A model generated the notes under the pieces. It did not search any database, had not been told where the DNA came from, and was given only the letters and a program-made list of their open reading frames with translations. Made by a program: the position numbers and the translations under genes. Positions 33,729 to 42,966 of a stretch of 64,000 nucleotides of DNA are shown here, piece by piece. The stretch comes from Flavobacteriales bacterium. GTDB taxonomy: Bacteria; Bacteroidota; Bacteroidia; UBA10329. The stretch's first letter is position 1; each line of letters starts with the position of its first letter. The stretch covers positions 164,439 to 228,438 of the forward strand of contig JAIPBM010000003.1 of the NCBI GenBank assembly GCA_021739695.1. The letters are read 5' to 3'.

Positions 33729-33892
33729 GGCAGGTCTTCTGACTTACTCGAACCTGTTGGCCTTCCCTTCTTACAGAAAGTGACCGAGATTAACAGGTCT
33801 TCATCGAGCTTACAGCTGCGGGAACAGTTCCGGTCTTTCACCGGATTCCCATTTTAATCTCGCACATCTGTTGGGATGCTTGAGAACCTAAA
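33729..33892 (-). promoter_or_regulatory. Cobalamin riboswitch
   Basis: On the - strand: a start GGTTC, then GGGAATCCGGTGAAAGACCG, GGAACTGTTCCCGCAGCTGTAA in pieces, GGTCACTT, and the closing B12 box region AGTCAGAAGACCTGCC. These are the conserved parts of the AdoCbl aptamer. It ends 57 bp before the btuB start codon, so it probably represses btuB and its partner when B12 is plentiful. Confidence 0.93.
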
Positions 33893-33944
33893 GCGCGGCT
33901 AAAGTAGATGAAAAAGGGAATAGACCGACAAAAATTGCTTTTGC

Positions 33945-35315
33945 TTAATCAAGGTTCAACCCAACCCCATCATTACCAAAGGTGATAGGATTGTTGTTTT
34001 CGCGGTCGGTGTGTGTTGAACCGTTCTCTAAGTTGAGTACACCTCTTGGGCAAACCGTTGAACAGATACCGCAACCAACACAGGAAGCACGAACGATATT
34101 CTCGCCTCGTTGGGCATAACTCTGAACATCAATTCCCATTTCGCAGTAGGTACTGCAGTTACCGCAACTGATGCATTGTCCGCCATTGGTCGTAATTCGG
34201 AAACGGGAGAAATACTTCTGGAGCAAACCCAGATACGCAGCCATTGGGCAACCGAAACGGCACCAAACGCGCGTGCCAAGCAAAGGATAGAACCCCACTC
34301 CTACCACACCCGCAAAAGCTTGCCCGATGAGGAAGGCGTAAACCTTGGTAAGCGAGTGAGAAATTCCTCCGAACATTCCGCCTTTCAAATACGAATTCAC
34401 CCAAAGTAAAATGGTCAAAACAGTGATAAAAAGAAGGATGGAATAGATCATCCAACGTTCAATTTTCCACGCTTTCATGCTTTTATCAGAAAGTTGCCGG
34501 AACGGATCACCAGCAGTGTTTGCCAAACCGCCACAACCGCACACCCAACTGCAATACCAGCGTTTCCCGAAGAAATAGGTAAGAATGGGCGTGGCGATGA
34601 AGGTAAGTATGGCCGAATTGATCAGCATCCACATGCCAATGGTGCCGTTCGAAAGCATTCCGTCAACATTGGAAGGAAACAGCAGGTCGTAATCGAGTGG
34701 CCAGAAATAGCTGAAGTAATATTCAGGCTGACTCATGGCTTTGAGGAACTGCGGAATGAGAAACGCAAACCCCAATTGGAAGAACATGATGGAACATGTC
34801 CGTACAATCTGATAATTGGAATGGCGGTATTTAAGAATGGCGCGCACGCCCATTATCAGAATAGAAACGGTGTAGATGAACGAATACAGAAACCACCTGT
34901 CGGGAGGATGATTGAACAGCCCTTGACTGATCGGATTGAAGAGTAGCACCAATGGAGAACTGTTCCACATTTCGTCCGAACCCCAATACAAAACAACATA
35001 AAACCCAGTGAGAAAAATGCCTAGTGCCCAGCCCCACAATCCACGGTTGGTGATGCTTGATGTGAAAATGTGATTGTTCTGAACGCCTGCTGGTCGTTTG
35101 AGGTACGTACGAACGGTGTAAATACTCAGACCGACAATGGAACCGATGAATCCGATGTAGAAGAACAATGCTGGATCTTGAGCGGCTGGACCGAACAATC
35201 CGATCAATGTGAACAGGAAAGCAAGTGCAAACAGCGCAATTCCACCCTTTTGAAATCCGTCCATTCCAGGAGCATGCGGACTGGCCAATGATATGCTGAA
35301 TCCTTCTTTGCTCAT
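33945..35315 (-). CDS. NapH-type membrane protein with two 4Fe-4S ferredoxin clusters
   Basis: 456 residues with about eight membrane segments and cysteine motifs CSWVCGCGG, CRFGCPM, CISCGNCSTYC and CVGCGICSTVCPRG, the latter two giving two [4Fe-4S] clusters. It resembles the NapH/NosR/CcoG electron-transfer group, passing electrons from quinol or ferredoxin to a partner. The FAD oxidoreductase gene at 35443 is its likely partner; the two lie 127 bp apart on the same strand with a hairpin repeat between. Confidence 0.8.
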   Translation of the reverse strand: MSKEGFSISLASPHAPGMDGFQKGGIALFALAFLFTLIGLFGPAAQDPALFFYIGFIGSIVGLSIYTVRTYLKRPAGVQNNHIFTSSITNRGLWGWALGIFLTGFYVVLYWGSDEMWNSSPLVLLFNPISQGLFNHPPDRWFLYSFIYTVSILIMGVRAILKYRHSNYQIVRTCSIMFFQLGFAFLIPQFLKAMSQPEYYFSYFWPLDYDLLFPSNVDGMLSNGTIGMWMLINSAILTFIATPILTYFFGKRWYCSWVCGCGGLANTAGDPFRQLSDKSMKAWKIERWMIYSILLFITVLTILLWVNSYLKGGMFGGISHSLTKVYAFLIGQAFAGVVGVGFYPLLGTRVWCRFGCPMAAYLGLLQKYFSRFRITTNGGQCISCGNCSTYCEMGIDVQSYAQRGENIVRASCVGCGICSTVCPRGVLNLENGSTHTDRENNNPITFGNDGVGLNLD

Positions 35316-35331
35316 AGACTGGACATTTTAA

Positions 35332-35424
35332 AGCCACAGATTCTCAGATCAGCACAGATTTTTTTCACAGATACAAGGAGAAACATCCGTGTTTCATCTG
35401 TGAAAATCCGTGCATCCGTGGCTA
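35332..35424. repeat. Long-hairpin repeat of the 'CACAGATG' class, copy 1
   Basis: About 93 bp beginning AGCCACAGATTCTCAGATC and ending AATCCGTGCATCCGTGGCT; the ends are inverse of each other, and CACAGAT/ATCTGTG arms recur inside. A second copy is at 54931-55022. Elements of this sort are widespread in Bacteroidota and other bacteria. Purpose unknown. Confidence 0.65.
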
Positions 35425-35442
35425 AATTCATGTATTTATTTT

Positions 35443-36717
35443 TCATGAAGAGAAATTCACTTCACGTTCAAACTTCTTAAAGAACTCGGGGTCGAAATTG
35501 GCACGTTTAAGGTTTGAAATCACTTCCTGTACTGACGTTCTATTTTTCAGCCATTCATCACACACTTTATGGCGCAAGCGGATGCCGAAAGCATTGAAAC
35601 CAAGCACTGCTTTAGAGTTTGAATCGAACACAATTCTGAGCGACCGCAATCCATCTTCTGCTTCCCAAAAAAGACTTTCTTCTCCTTCTTTCAATTGGGC
35701 GGAAACATAGCCGTAAGTCTGATATTCAATATCAAAGAACTTGGCGGAGTTGAACCAGATGCCTGGATTGTAATCTGTCGGATTGCCACAAATGGTAGCA
35801 GCAACCGTTTCGCCCATCATCTTGCCTGTGTACCAAACCGCTTCAATCGGTTTTCGGTTTTCCATCGGGTTTTGAACCTGCGCGCAATCTCCCAAAGCAT
35901 AAATATTCGTGAAATTCGTCTGAAGCTTTTTGTTCACCAAAATGCCTTTATCGGTTTCAATTCCTGAATCTTTCAAGAACGAAATGTTCGGATGCACACC
36001 AACGGTCAATCCCACGAACTGACACGGAATCTCTTCTCCATCGCCTGTTACCACTGCGCGAGCTTTTCCATTTTCGTCCGAGAGAATTTCTTTCAGGTCT
36101 GTTTTCAAACGAAGGTCGACATGATGCGAACGGATGTGCCGATTGATCATTTCTGATTCTTCTTTCGGCAACATGGTATTCCAAAAGCTGTCTTCGCGAA
36201 CAAGAAAAGTAACGGGAATCTGTCGCGACAGCAGCATCTCCACCATTTCAATTCCGATCAATCCACCACCGACAACCACAGCACGTTGGATGCCTTTTGT
36301 GCTGGCTTCCATCGATTCGAGATCTTGAAAACTGTACAGACCTTGCACTCCTTTCAGATCTTGACCCGGCCAATTGAATTTATTGGAAGCGGAACCTGTG
36401 GCGAGAATAAGTTCATCATACTGCATGGTTTCGCCAGAATGGAAGATGATTGAATTGGAACTTGGCTCGACCTTAGAAACTACGGCCCGCTTGAGTTCAA
36501 TTCGGTTCTTTTCCCAAAACCAATCTTCGTAGGGTTTGGTATGCTCAAATTTCATGTGTCCCATGTAAATGTACATGAGCGCGGTGCGCGAAAAGAAATG
36601 CTCAGTCTCAGCAGAAATAACGGTTATGCGATGATTGCTTCGCTTGCGAATATGGCGCGCGGCTGTGATGCCGGCAATGCCGTTTCCGATGATGACGATA
36701 TGTTTCTGTTCAGTCAA
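35443..36717 (-). CDS. FAD/NAD(P)-dependent oxidoreductase
   Basis: 424 residues with the FAD-binding start IVIIGNGIAGITAARHIR (about residues 7-24), a second Rossmann GGGLIGIEMVEML (about 151-163), and NIYALGDCAQVQNP near residue 290. This is the pyridine-nucleotide disulfide reductase/nitrite reductase-like fold without redox cysteines. The Bacteroidota pairing with a NapH-like ferredoxin suggests a respiratory or nitrogen-oxide-linked electron route, but the substrate is unknown. Confidence 0.82.
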   Translation of the reverse strand: MTEQKHIVIIGNGIAGITAARHIRKRSNHRITVISAETEHFFSRTALMYIYMGHMKFEHTKPYEDWFWEKNRIELKRAVVSKVEPSSNSIIFHSGETMQYDELILATGSASNKFNWPGQDLKGVQGLYSFQDLESMEASTKGIQRAVVVGGGLIGIEMVEMLLSRQIPVTFLVREDSFWNTMLPKEESEMINRHIRSHHVDLRLKTDLKEILSDENGKARAVVTGDGEEIPCQFVGLTVGVHPNISFLKDSGIETDKGILVNKKLQTNFTNIYALGDCAQVQNPMENRKPIEAVWYTGKMMGETVAATICGNPTDYNPGIWFNSAKFFDIEYQTYGYVSAQLKEGEESLFWEAEDGLRSLRIVFDSNSKAVLGFNAFGIRLRHKVCDEWLKNRTSVQEVISNLKRANFDPEFFKKFEREVNFSS

Positions 36718-36793
36718 TTTGGTTAAGTCAAAGCAATCATTCTATTGGCTGCGAAGTTGTCTGCCAACCGACCCAAGCCATTGTATAGCGCCC

Positions 36794-36915
36794 GCGTGAA
36801 GGATGGAAGCGGCATCCTTTTTTCTGATCTCTGCCTTCGATCGTGCTCAGGCACCGGCCAGAAAAAAGATATAGCGTACAGCCTGACCCCTATTTTTTTA
36901 TCGGGGGCACGCCCA
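36794..36915 (+). repeat. Structured intergenic repeat, copy B (candidate small RNA element)
   Basis: 122 bp matching 4576-4696 in all conserved parts. Sequence reads on the + strand while both neighbouring genes are on the - strand, so the orientation is fixed against copy A's neighbour arrangement. Inner stem TTTTTTCTG/CAGAAAAAA here versus TTTTTTCA/TGAAAAAA in copy A is a compensatory change. Confidence 0.6.
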
Positions 36916-36918
36916 ATA

Positions 36919-37407
36919 TCATTGTCCCACTATGAGTTGAAACTCGCTGACAACGATTCCGTCTTCATCGGCATAGAGGTACATGCCGGGTTTAAAATCG
37001 ACTCCAGCGAATCGTACATCAATGTTCTCTTGTCCTTCGTTGCGCTTTACGCTTTTGGCCGGATGGGTGTTGAGCGCCTTAACGCCAATTTCCATCTCGG
37101 ATATGAGCTTCGAATCTCGGATGCAGCCATAGACCACAATTCCGCGCCATTTGTTCTTAATGGCAAGGGTTACGAGATTATCGCCAACGAGCGCGCAGCG
37201 GAATGAGCCGCCTCCATCGATGACCAACACTTTTCCGGTTCCGTCCTTTTCTAAAGCCGCACGGACAAGCGTGTTATCTTCGAAAACTTTTAGTGTGTGA
37301 ATTTCGCCTTCGAAACTGAGCGTGGCGCCAAAATCGATGAAAATAGGCTCGGCCACTTGAAGTTTATCGATGTGATCATCGCAAAGATCTGCAGTTGCGT
37401 GTTGCAT
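36919..37407 (-). CDS. RraA-family protein
   Basis: 162 residues. The fold markers are ATADLCDDHIDKLQVAEPIF at the start, DGGGSFRCALVGDNLVTLAI in the middle and GVDFKPGMYLYADEDGIVVS at the end. RraA binds and restrains RNase E in E. coli; related proteins are HMG/CHA aldolases. Without RNase E data in this lineage the role is open. Converges on the structured repeat. Confidence 0.85.
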   Translation of the reverse strand: MQHATADLCDDHIDKLQVAEPIFIDFGATLSFEGEIHTLKVFEDNTLVRAALEKDGTGKVLVIDGGGSFRCALVGDNLVTLAIKNKWRGIVVYGCIRDSKLISEMEIGVKALNTHPAKSVKRNEGQENIDVRFAGVDFKPGMYLYADEDGIVVSEFQLIVGQ

Positions 37408-37453
37408 TTTACGTTATTTGGTGAACGGTTGAAAATAGGTAATTTGCTCCCCG

Positions 37454-38128
37454 ATGAAGAATGCGACCAGAATATTTGTCACGCTTGCACTGTTGATAGT
37501 ATTTGTTGGGAACGGTTTTGCCCAGAAGGACAGCACCGCATTCGACAACAAATTAGGAATCGACCTTTCGTACACTGGACTTTCGTATTTAGAGAGCGCG
37601 GTATTCGGATTTCACATTACTTACACGATGAAAAAACATGCGGTGGCGTTGGGGCCGCACATTGCTTACCAAGGACTTTTTCCGGGACAAAGCGATTGGG
37701 AACGCTACGGTGCTTCGTTCGTTTATCAGTATTTCCCCATTCGTAGTAACCGTTTGTTCTCTCCTTACGTTTTTTACGACCTGAATTACGGATACATCAA
37801 GTCGAGTCGTGAAGTGTTGAGCACGGCCGAAGATGGTTCGACCTATGGCGCCATGCGCGAAGTGACGAGTAATTCCATTGTGCACCATTTCGGTATTGGC
37901 ACTCGCTGCAACGTATACAAAGGTTTGCTTTTGCACTTGAGCCTAGGCGCTGGTCCTGGAAGTTTTGGACAATCTATCAAACTGCGATCCTTGCAATCAG
38001 CCTTTGCTGACACGAAGGAAACCGAACATCCATTTAGCCATTACGAAACTGCCATGATGTTCCGCATCGGCATTGCATATCAGATCGGACTGAAGGAATT
38101 GAAGAAGTCTAAGGGTTGCTGCGACTAA
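37454..38128 (+). CDS. Outer-membrane beta-barrel-like hypothetical protein
   Basis: 224 residues with a signal peptide (MKNATRIFVTLALLIVFVG, cut near FAQ) and a run of alternating amphipathic strands (GIDLSYTGLSYLESAVFGFH, LFSPYVFYDLNYGYIK). The ending FRIGIAYQIGLKEL has the look of a final barrel strand but carries a KKSKGCCD tail after it. No family recognised. Divergent from rraA with 46 bp between starts. Confidence 0.6.
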   Translation: MKNATRIFVTLALLIVFVGNGFAQKDSTAFDNKLGIDLSYTGLSYLESAVFGFHITYTMKKHAVALGPHIAYQGLFPGQSDWERYGASFVYQYFPIRSNRLFSPYVFYDLNYGYIKSSREVLSTAEDGSTYGAMREVTSNSIVHHFGIGTRCNVYKGLLLHLSLGAGPGSFGQSIKLRSLQSAFADTKETEHPFSHYETAMMFRIGIAYQIGLKELKKSKGCCD

Positions 38129-38192
38129 CTCAAACGACCAGTTTTCCGTTTGTTTGGTCTTTCTTGTTATGTTAGCTGAAATTACTTGAAGC

Positions 38193-39365
38193 ATGCAACT
38201 GATTGAGGTCAAAACAAAAGAGCAGGAGAACGAATGGGTGCTATTCCCAACGGAGTTGTACAAATCCGACCCGCTTTACATCCGCCCCATCGATCAGGAA
38301 GTAAAAGACGTTTTCAGCCCGAAAACCAATCGATTTTATGCTCTAGATAAGAGTGAAACTATTCGCTGGGTGCTTCAATCCAACGGAAAGACCATCGGTC
38401 GCATTGCAGCTTTTGTCAACGGCAAAACCTACAGTACTGAAGATCAACCGACAGGTGGTTGTGGCTTTTTCGATTGTATTGATGATCAAAAGGCGGCAAA
38501 TATGCTGTTTGATGCAGCACTTAATTGGTTGAAGGAACGTGGAATGGAGGCCATGGACGGCCCTGTGAACTTTGGCGAACGCGACAAGAACTGGGGCGTA
38601 CTGATAGACGGATTTGCCGAACAGAACTACGGCATGAATTACAACGCTCCGTATTACCAGAAACTCTACGAAACCTACGGTTTTCAACTTTTCTTCAATC
38701 AATACACCTACGGAAGAGACGTTCAAAAGACCAAGGATTTCGACCCTCGGTTTTACGAACGTGCGCAACAGGCGCTTAACAATCCCGATATCAGCTTCCG
38801 ATACATTAAAAAGAAGAATTTCGATAAAGCGGCCATCTATTTCCACGAAGTGTATACCAAAGCTTGGGGTGGGCATTCTGGCGTAAAACCAATGACCTTG
38901 GAACAGGCACGGAAGATGTTCGATAAGCTGAAACCGATTGCAGATGAGCGCCTTATCTACTTCGGATTCTATAAAGACGAACCCATTTCGTTCTTCCTTT
39001 CCATCCCTGAATTGAATCAATTGTTCAAGTATGTGGATGGTAACATGAATTGGCTTGGTAAATTGAAATTCGCCTACCACATGAAAATGGGACATTGCAA
39101 GAAGATGTTGGGACTGGTTTTCGGTGTTGTTCCTGAATGGCACGGAAAGGGAGTTGAAAGCGCCATGGTGGTTTCTTACTCAGACATTGCTTGGAACAAG
39201 GGTTTGCCTTACAAGACCATCGAAATGAATTGGATAGGCGATTTCAACCCAAAAATGATGCGGGTTTGCGAACAACTAGGTGCTGAAATATGGCGAACGC
39301 ATGCCACGTATCGCTACCTCTTCGATCGCGAAAAGCCATTCGAACGTTGCAAGATCATTGATTGA
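38193..39365 (+). CDS. GNAT-like acyltransferase family protein
   Basis: 390 residues, cytoplasmic. The N-terminal part resembles the Bacteroidota 'GTP cyclohydrolase/N-acetyltransferase' proteins that begin VKTKEQENEWVLFPTELYK. The C-terminal third has the acetyl-CoA fold (KKMLGLVFGVVPEWHGKGVE, QLGAEIWRTHATYRYLF). The acyl acceptor is unknown. Followed by a YciI-like gene 30 bp on. Confidence 0.7.
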   Translation: MQLIEVKTKEQENEWVLFPTELYKSDPLYIRPIDQEVKDVFSPKTNRFYALDKSETIRWVLQSNGKTIGRIAAFVNGKTYSTEDQPTGGCGFFDCIDDQKAANMLFDAALNWLKERGMEAMDGPVNFGERDKNWGVLIDGFAEQNYGMNYNAPYYQKLYETYGFQLFFNQYTYGRDVQKTKDFDPRFYERAQQALNNPDISFRYIKKKNFDKAAIYFHEVYTKAWGGHSGVKPMTLEQARKMFDKLKPIADERLIYFGFYKDEPISFFLSIPELNQLFKYVDGNMNWLGKLKFAYHMKMGHCKKMLGLVFGVVPEWHGKGVESAMVVSYSDIAWNKGLPYKTIEMNWIGDFNPKMMRVCEQLGAEIWRTHATYRYLFDREKPFERCKIID

Positions 39366-39395
39366 TCACTAATTTTTCATTCTTAATCCGTTAAC

Positions 39396-39695
39396 GTGAG
39401 AGACTACATCTACATCCTGAACCTGCTGCCCAAGTACCACGACCAATCGAGCTGGGGAGAAAAAGAGAACAAGATCATTGAGGATCACTTTGGTAGGTTG
39501 GAGCGCCAGAAAAAGCGCGGAACCGTGAAGTACGTGGGCAAGACCGATCTGCCTGTTACCAACAAAAGCAACTTCGGATTGGTTGTATTTGAAGCAGAGA
39601 ACGATACCATGGCAGAACTCTTCATGCAATCAGACCCTGCGGTGATGAAAAAGATCATGACGGCAACTTGCTTTCCGTTCAAACACGCATTATAG
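39396..39695 (+). CDS. YciI-like small protein
   Basis: 99 residues from a GTG at 39396. Beta-alpha-beta pattern (YIYILNLLPKYHD, NFGLVVFEAENDTMAELF, DPAVMKKIMTATCFPFKHA) similar to the dimeric alpha/beta-barrel YciI family. The catalytic His/Asp pair typical of YciI cannot be confirmed. It is 9 bp before the SDR gene, so they are likely cotranscribed. Confidence 0.55.
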   Translation: MRDYIYILNLLPKYHDQSSWGEKENKIIEDHFGRLERQKKRGTVKYVGKTDLPVTNKSNFGLVVFEAENDTMAELFMQSDPAVMKKIMTATCFPFKHAL

Positions 39696-39704
39696 ATAGA
39701 CATC

Positions 39705-40517
39705 ATGCAGAGCCTTAAGGATAAAGTGATTGTGATAACCGGGGCTGGCAACGGCATTGGTAGAGCGTTGGCGCAACTTCTTGCCAGACAAGGCGCCAAA
39801 CTCGCACTCAACAGTAGAACAGCTTCCAACCTCAAGGAGACAGCGAATCTGCTGAACCTGAAAGAAGACCGTCTGTATACACGCGCTTTCGATATTTCAG
39901 ATAAAGAGGCCGTGTTCCAGTTTGCCCAAGATGTGCAAAGCCATTTCGGCCGGGTGGATGTGGTGATCAACAATGCCGGTGTAGCCATTACGGGCCTCAC
40001 ATTTGAAGAACTGGACATAGCTGATTTTGAATGGATCTTTTCCATCAACTACATGGGTGTTGTCTACACCACAAAAGCATTCCTCCCATTACTCAGAAAA
40101 CAGCAGGAAGAAACGGCCTTGGTCAATGTATCAAGCCTCTTCGGTATGGTGCCAATGGCGCTTAAAACGCCCTACTGTTCTACCAAATATGCCGTACGAG
40201 GCCTCACGGATTCGCTTCGCATGGAGCTGCAAGACACGAACGTCAAAGTTATCGGGGTCTATCCCGGAGGAGTAAAAACGGGCATTACGGCCAAGGCTTT
40301 GAAAGCCGAAACTGAGCCACGCTACACCAAAGCTTTTGAGCAACTATTGGTGATGCCGCCAGAAGAGGCCGCACAGATCATCGTTGATGGCATTCTCAGA
40401 TCAAAAGAAGATGTGATTGTTGGTGCCGATGCCAAGAAGGCAATTTTCGCTTATCGCTATTTTCCTGCCTTGCTAAAAAAGATGGCACGCAAAACCATGC
40501 TGGAGTTCAAGCGGTAA
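39705..40517 (+). CDS. Short-chain dehydrogenase/reductase
   Basis: 270 residues. NADP-binding TGAGNGIGRALAQLLARQGA (residues 12-31), NNAG in the middle, catalytic Ser region VNVSSLFGMVPM and YCSTK with the active Tyr and Lys. Classical SDR length. Substrate unknown. Follows the YciI-like gene 9 bp on. The GVYPGGVKTG stretch after the active site is normal. Confidence 0.88.
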   Translation: MQSLKDKVIVITGAGNGIGRALAQLLARQGAKLALNSRTASNLKETANLLNLKEDRLYTRAFDISDKEAVFQFAQDVQSHFGRVDVVINNAGVAITGLTFEELDIADFEWIFSINYMGVVYTTKAFLPLLRKQQEETALVNVSSLFGMVPMALKTPYCSTKYAVRGLTDSLRMELQDTNVKVIGVYPGGVKTGITAKALKAETEPRYTKAFEQLLVMPPEEAAQIIVDGILRSKEDVIVGADAKKAIFAYRYFPALLKKMARKTMLEFKR

Positions 40518-40662
40518 TTCAATCACAACAAATGATTGACACTTCTTGGAATATCATTCCACGAATTCCCATCAGTCAATCTAACGTTTACGAAAATCTA
40601 CGTATTTCAGGAGGAGTCCACTGCAATAGTTTTACGCAACTGATCAATTCAAATCTGTTGAC

Positions 40663-42048
40663 ATGAAAACAAAGCTGCTTTTCACTCTTCTTTTATCCGT
40701 AATCATCATTCCAAGTTTCGCTCAAGATTGGATGAACGTTGGAACGGACGGTATAACCTCCGGTCAAAACGGCAGAGCGCTAATTGAGTTTGATGGAAAT
40801 CTGGTAATGGGTGGATATTTCAGCGAACTGGAAAACGTTGCCATCGGTAACGTTGGTATCTGGAACGGTTCCAATTGGGCGCAGCTTGGAGATGGAATAA
40901 ACGGTGATGTGCGCTGTATGGCAATTTTGAATAATGAGCTTTACATAGGTGGAAACATCAACTCAAACCTAGCAGGAAATGTTACCCTTCCAAGTGTTTG
41001 CAAACTGGTGAATGGTAATTGGGTTGCTGTGAGTAATGTAAGTGAAGTTGGAATTGCTGACGATATGCTTGTTTGGAACAACGAACTATACGTGGTAAGC
41101 AATGACTGGAGCTTACCTCACAAGGTGATGAAATTCAACGGAATCGTTTGGTCGCAGGTAGGTTCTTCTATTGGCGCTTTCAATGACAACCAGCGCCTTG
41201 AAGCAATTGAAGTTTATGACGATGAATTGTACTTGGGTGGTCGTTTTGCAGATGTAGGCACTGGAGGTGCCAATCGATTGGCAAAATTCAATGGAACAGA
41301 TTGGGAATCTGTATCATTTCCTATGTCAGGAGAAATCAGTGGCACAATTGCGGGTTGGGTCAACGACCTTGAAGTGCATGACAACAAGCTTTTCGTTGGT
41401 GGACTTCTACTCGACCTGAACTTACCATCTATGTCAAGCGCGCCTCAATTAGCTTCATTTGATGGTACAGACTGGGCAGCCTATTCCTTTGATGCAAACA
41501 TTGGTGGTTCCATCATTTCGCTTCTCTCTTATGATGGACACCTGTATTGCGGTGGAGATTTTGGAGCGTATGAAGAAGATGTTATTTCTACTGGCGTTGC
41601 TATTTGGAATGATGAAGATGCCAATGATTTCATGTCAACTGGCATGTACGCAGATGGTTGGGGTAGCTCGAAAGTTGATTTTTTAGGCGTTTGTGATGGT
41701 TCCGTTTATTCTTGCGGAAACTTTGCCGATTTTGGTAGCGCTGGAACGTCTAAAGGAATTGCTCGCTTCAATGGAGTAATTCCTAATCCAGCAACGTCCA
41801 TCAACGAAGTTGAACAAAAGCTTCAAAAGCTAGAACTTTATCCTAATCCTAGCAGTGATCTCGTCCAATTGAAACTAAACGAAAAATCATACATCAAAGC
41901 ATTCGATATGCTTGGAAATTTGGTTTTCTCTGCTCAGGCAAACGAGCGGAACGTGATAGATGTAAGCAAATGGAATGCTGGAATTTACTCTATCGTTGCC
42001 GAATCTGAGAACAAAGTAATTACTGAGCGACTTGTAATTCAGCGCTAA
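40663..42048 (+). CDS. Secreted beta-propeller-like protein with T9SS C-terminal sorting domain
   Basis: 461 residues. Signal peptide (LLFTLLLSVIIIPSFA, cut after AQ), seven or so imperfect repeats with LxxFNGTxWxxxxx patterns (WNGSNWAQLGDGINGDVRCM; FNGTDWESVSFPMSGEISG), then the type A sorting domain near the end: LYPNPSSDLVQLKL, ...FDMLGNLVFSAQ, ...WNAGIYSIVAESENKVITER. Such tails direct export through the type IX system and anchoring on the cell surface. Binding partner unknown. Confidence 0.85.
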   Translation: MKTKLLFTLLLSVIIIPSFAQDWMNVGTDGITSGQNGRALIEFDGNLVMGGYFSELENVAIGNVGIWNGSNWAQLGDGINGDVRCMAILNNELYIGGNINSNLAGNVTLPSVCKLVNGNWVAVSNVSEVGIADDMLVWNNELYVVSNDWSLPHKVMKFNGIVWSQVGSSIGAFNDNQRLEAIEVYDDELYLGGRFADVGTGGANRLAKFNGTDWESVSFPMSGEISGTIAGWVNDLEVHDNKLFVGGLLLDLNLPSMSSAPQLASFDGTDWAAYSFDANIGGSIISLLSYDGHLYCGGDFGAYEEDVISTGVAIWNDEDANDFMSTGMYADGWGSSKVDFLGVCDGSVYSCGNFADFGSAGTSKGIARFNGVIPNPATSINEVEQKLQKLELYPNPSSDLVQLKLNEKSYIKAFDMLGNLVFSAQANERNVIDVSKWNAGIYSIVAESENKVITERLVIQR

Positions 42049-42049
42049 A

Positions 42050-42877
42050 TCACCCTAACTTATTTTTCCCTTCTGGAAGGACTAGCAAAGGAACGTTGGT
42101 GTGATAAGCCATTTCGTGCGTGTGGTTCATTCCGAAAATTGTCTGAATGAAGGTGTGTTCACGGTAAACCATGGCCACCATGTCATTGTCCGACTTCTTA
42201 TCCATGTAAAACTTCATACCGGTAAGGATGTCCTTTGCCACGATGCGCTTGTAGGTGCAGTCTACTTCTGGCTCAAAAATGTGCATTTCACGCCTTTTCT
42301 CCAGCACTTTCTCGTAGGTAGGAAGTCCTGTTCCTAATTCCACGTGAGCCAAACGGACATCGGCTTCAAATTTCATAGCTATCTCCTTCACAATATCAAG
42401 TGCATCATCATCTGCAATTTCATGCAGATCAGAACAAAGAAGTATGCTTCGAAGCGGGATGTAATCTGCCTTTTCTGGCACCACCAGCATCGGAATTCCC
42501 CGCACTTCCTTCATCAGATTCACTGTATTACTTCCAACAAGCAATTCTCGAAGACCCGAAGAACCCCTGGTTCCGATCACGACCATGTCAATGGTCAATT
42601 TTTCCAAACAACCTAATATCTCTTCAATGAATTCACCTTGCAGAACTTGCGTTATAACATCATCAGAAGAAAGGCCGAACTGCTTCGTCATCTTCTTTTT
42701 GGTGTCTTTCATGGCCGAAATGGCCGTGGCCACTTTCACGCCTTCCAAAACCTCGCTGCGGTCGTAAGCATGGAAGATATGCAGTTTCGCATTCATCTTC
42801 TTCGCAAAGTGTGCGGCATATTCAAGTGCGTTTCTTGAGTTGTGAGAGAAATCGAACGGGACAAGGATATTCTTCAT
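42050..42877 (-). CDS. Universal stress protein, two USP domains
   Basis: 275 residues. The first USP domain starts ILVPFDFSHNSRNALEYA and has the ATP-site motif GTRGSSGLRELLVGSNT near residue 105. The second starts at about 145 (ILLCSDLHEIADDDALDIV) and lacks a clear ATP loop. Soluble and cytoplasmic. Such tandem USPs are common in Bacteroidota; the stress signal is unknown. Convergent with the T9SS-cargo gene, with 1 bp between the two stops. Confidence 0.88.
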   Translation of the reverse strand: MKNILVPFDFSHNSRNALEYAAHFAKKMNAKLHIFHAYDRSEVLEGVKVATAISAMKDTKKKMTKQFGLSSDDVITQVLQGEFIEEILGCLEKLTIDMVVIGTRGSSGLRELLVGSNTVNLMKEVRGIPMLVVPEKADYIPLRSILLCSDLHEIADDDALDIVKEIAMKFEADVRLAHVELGTGLPTYEKVLEKRREMHIFEPEVDCTYKRIVAKDILTGMKFYMDKKSDNDMVAMVYREHTFIQTIFGMNHTHEMAYHTNVPLLVLPEGKNKLG

Positions 42878-42966
42878 GGTGCAAAAGTGTTCTGAAAGTT
42901 AGGCAACTGAACTAACAATCGTCAGGTTGGCACAAATCTCTAATACCATATCTTCGAATCCAAGAA

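Noticed and set aside
42930..42966. Possible tRNA-like TTCGAATCC string before the CDF gene
   Set aside because: No cloverleaf can be folded around it; coincidental.
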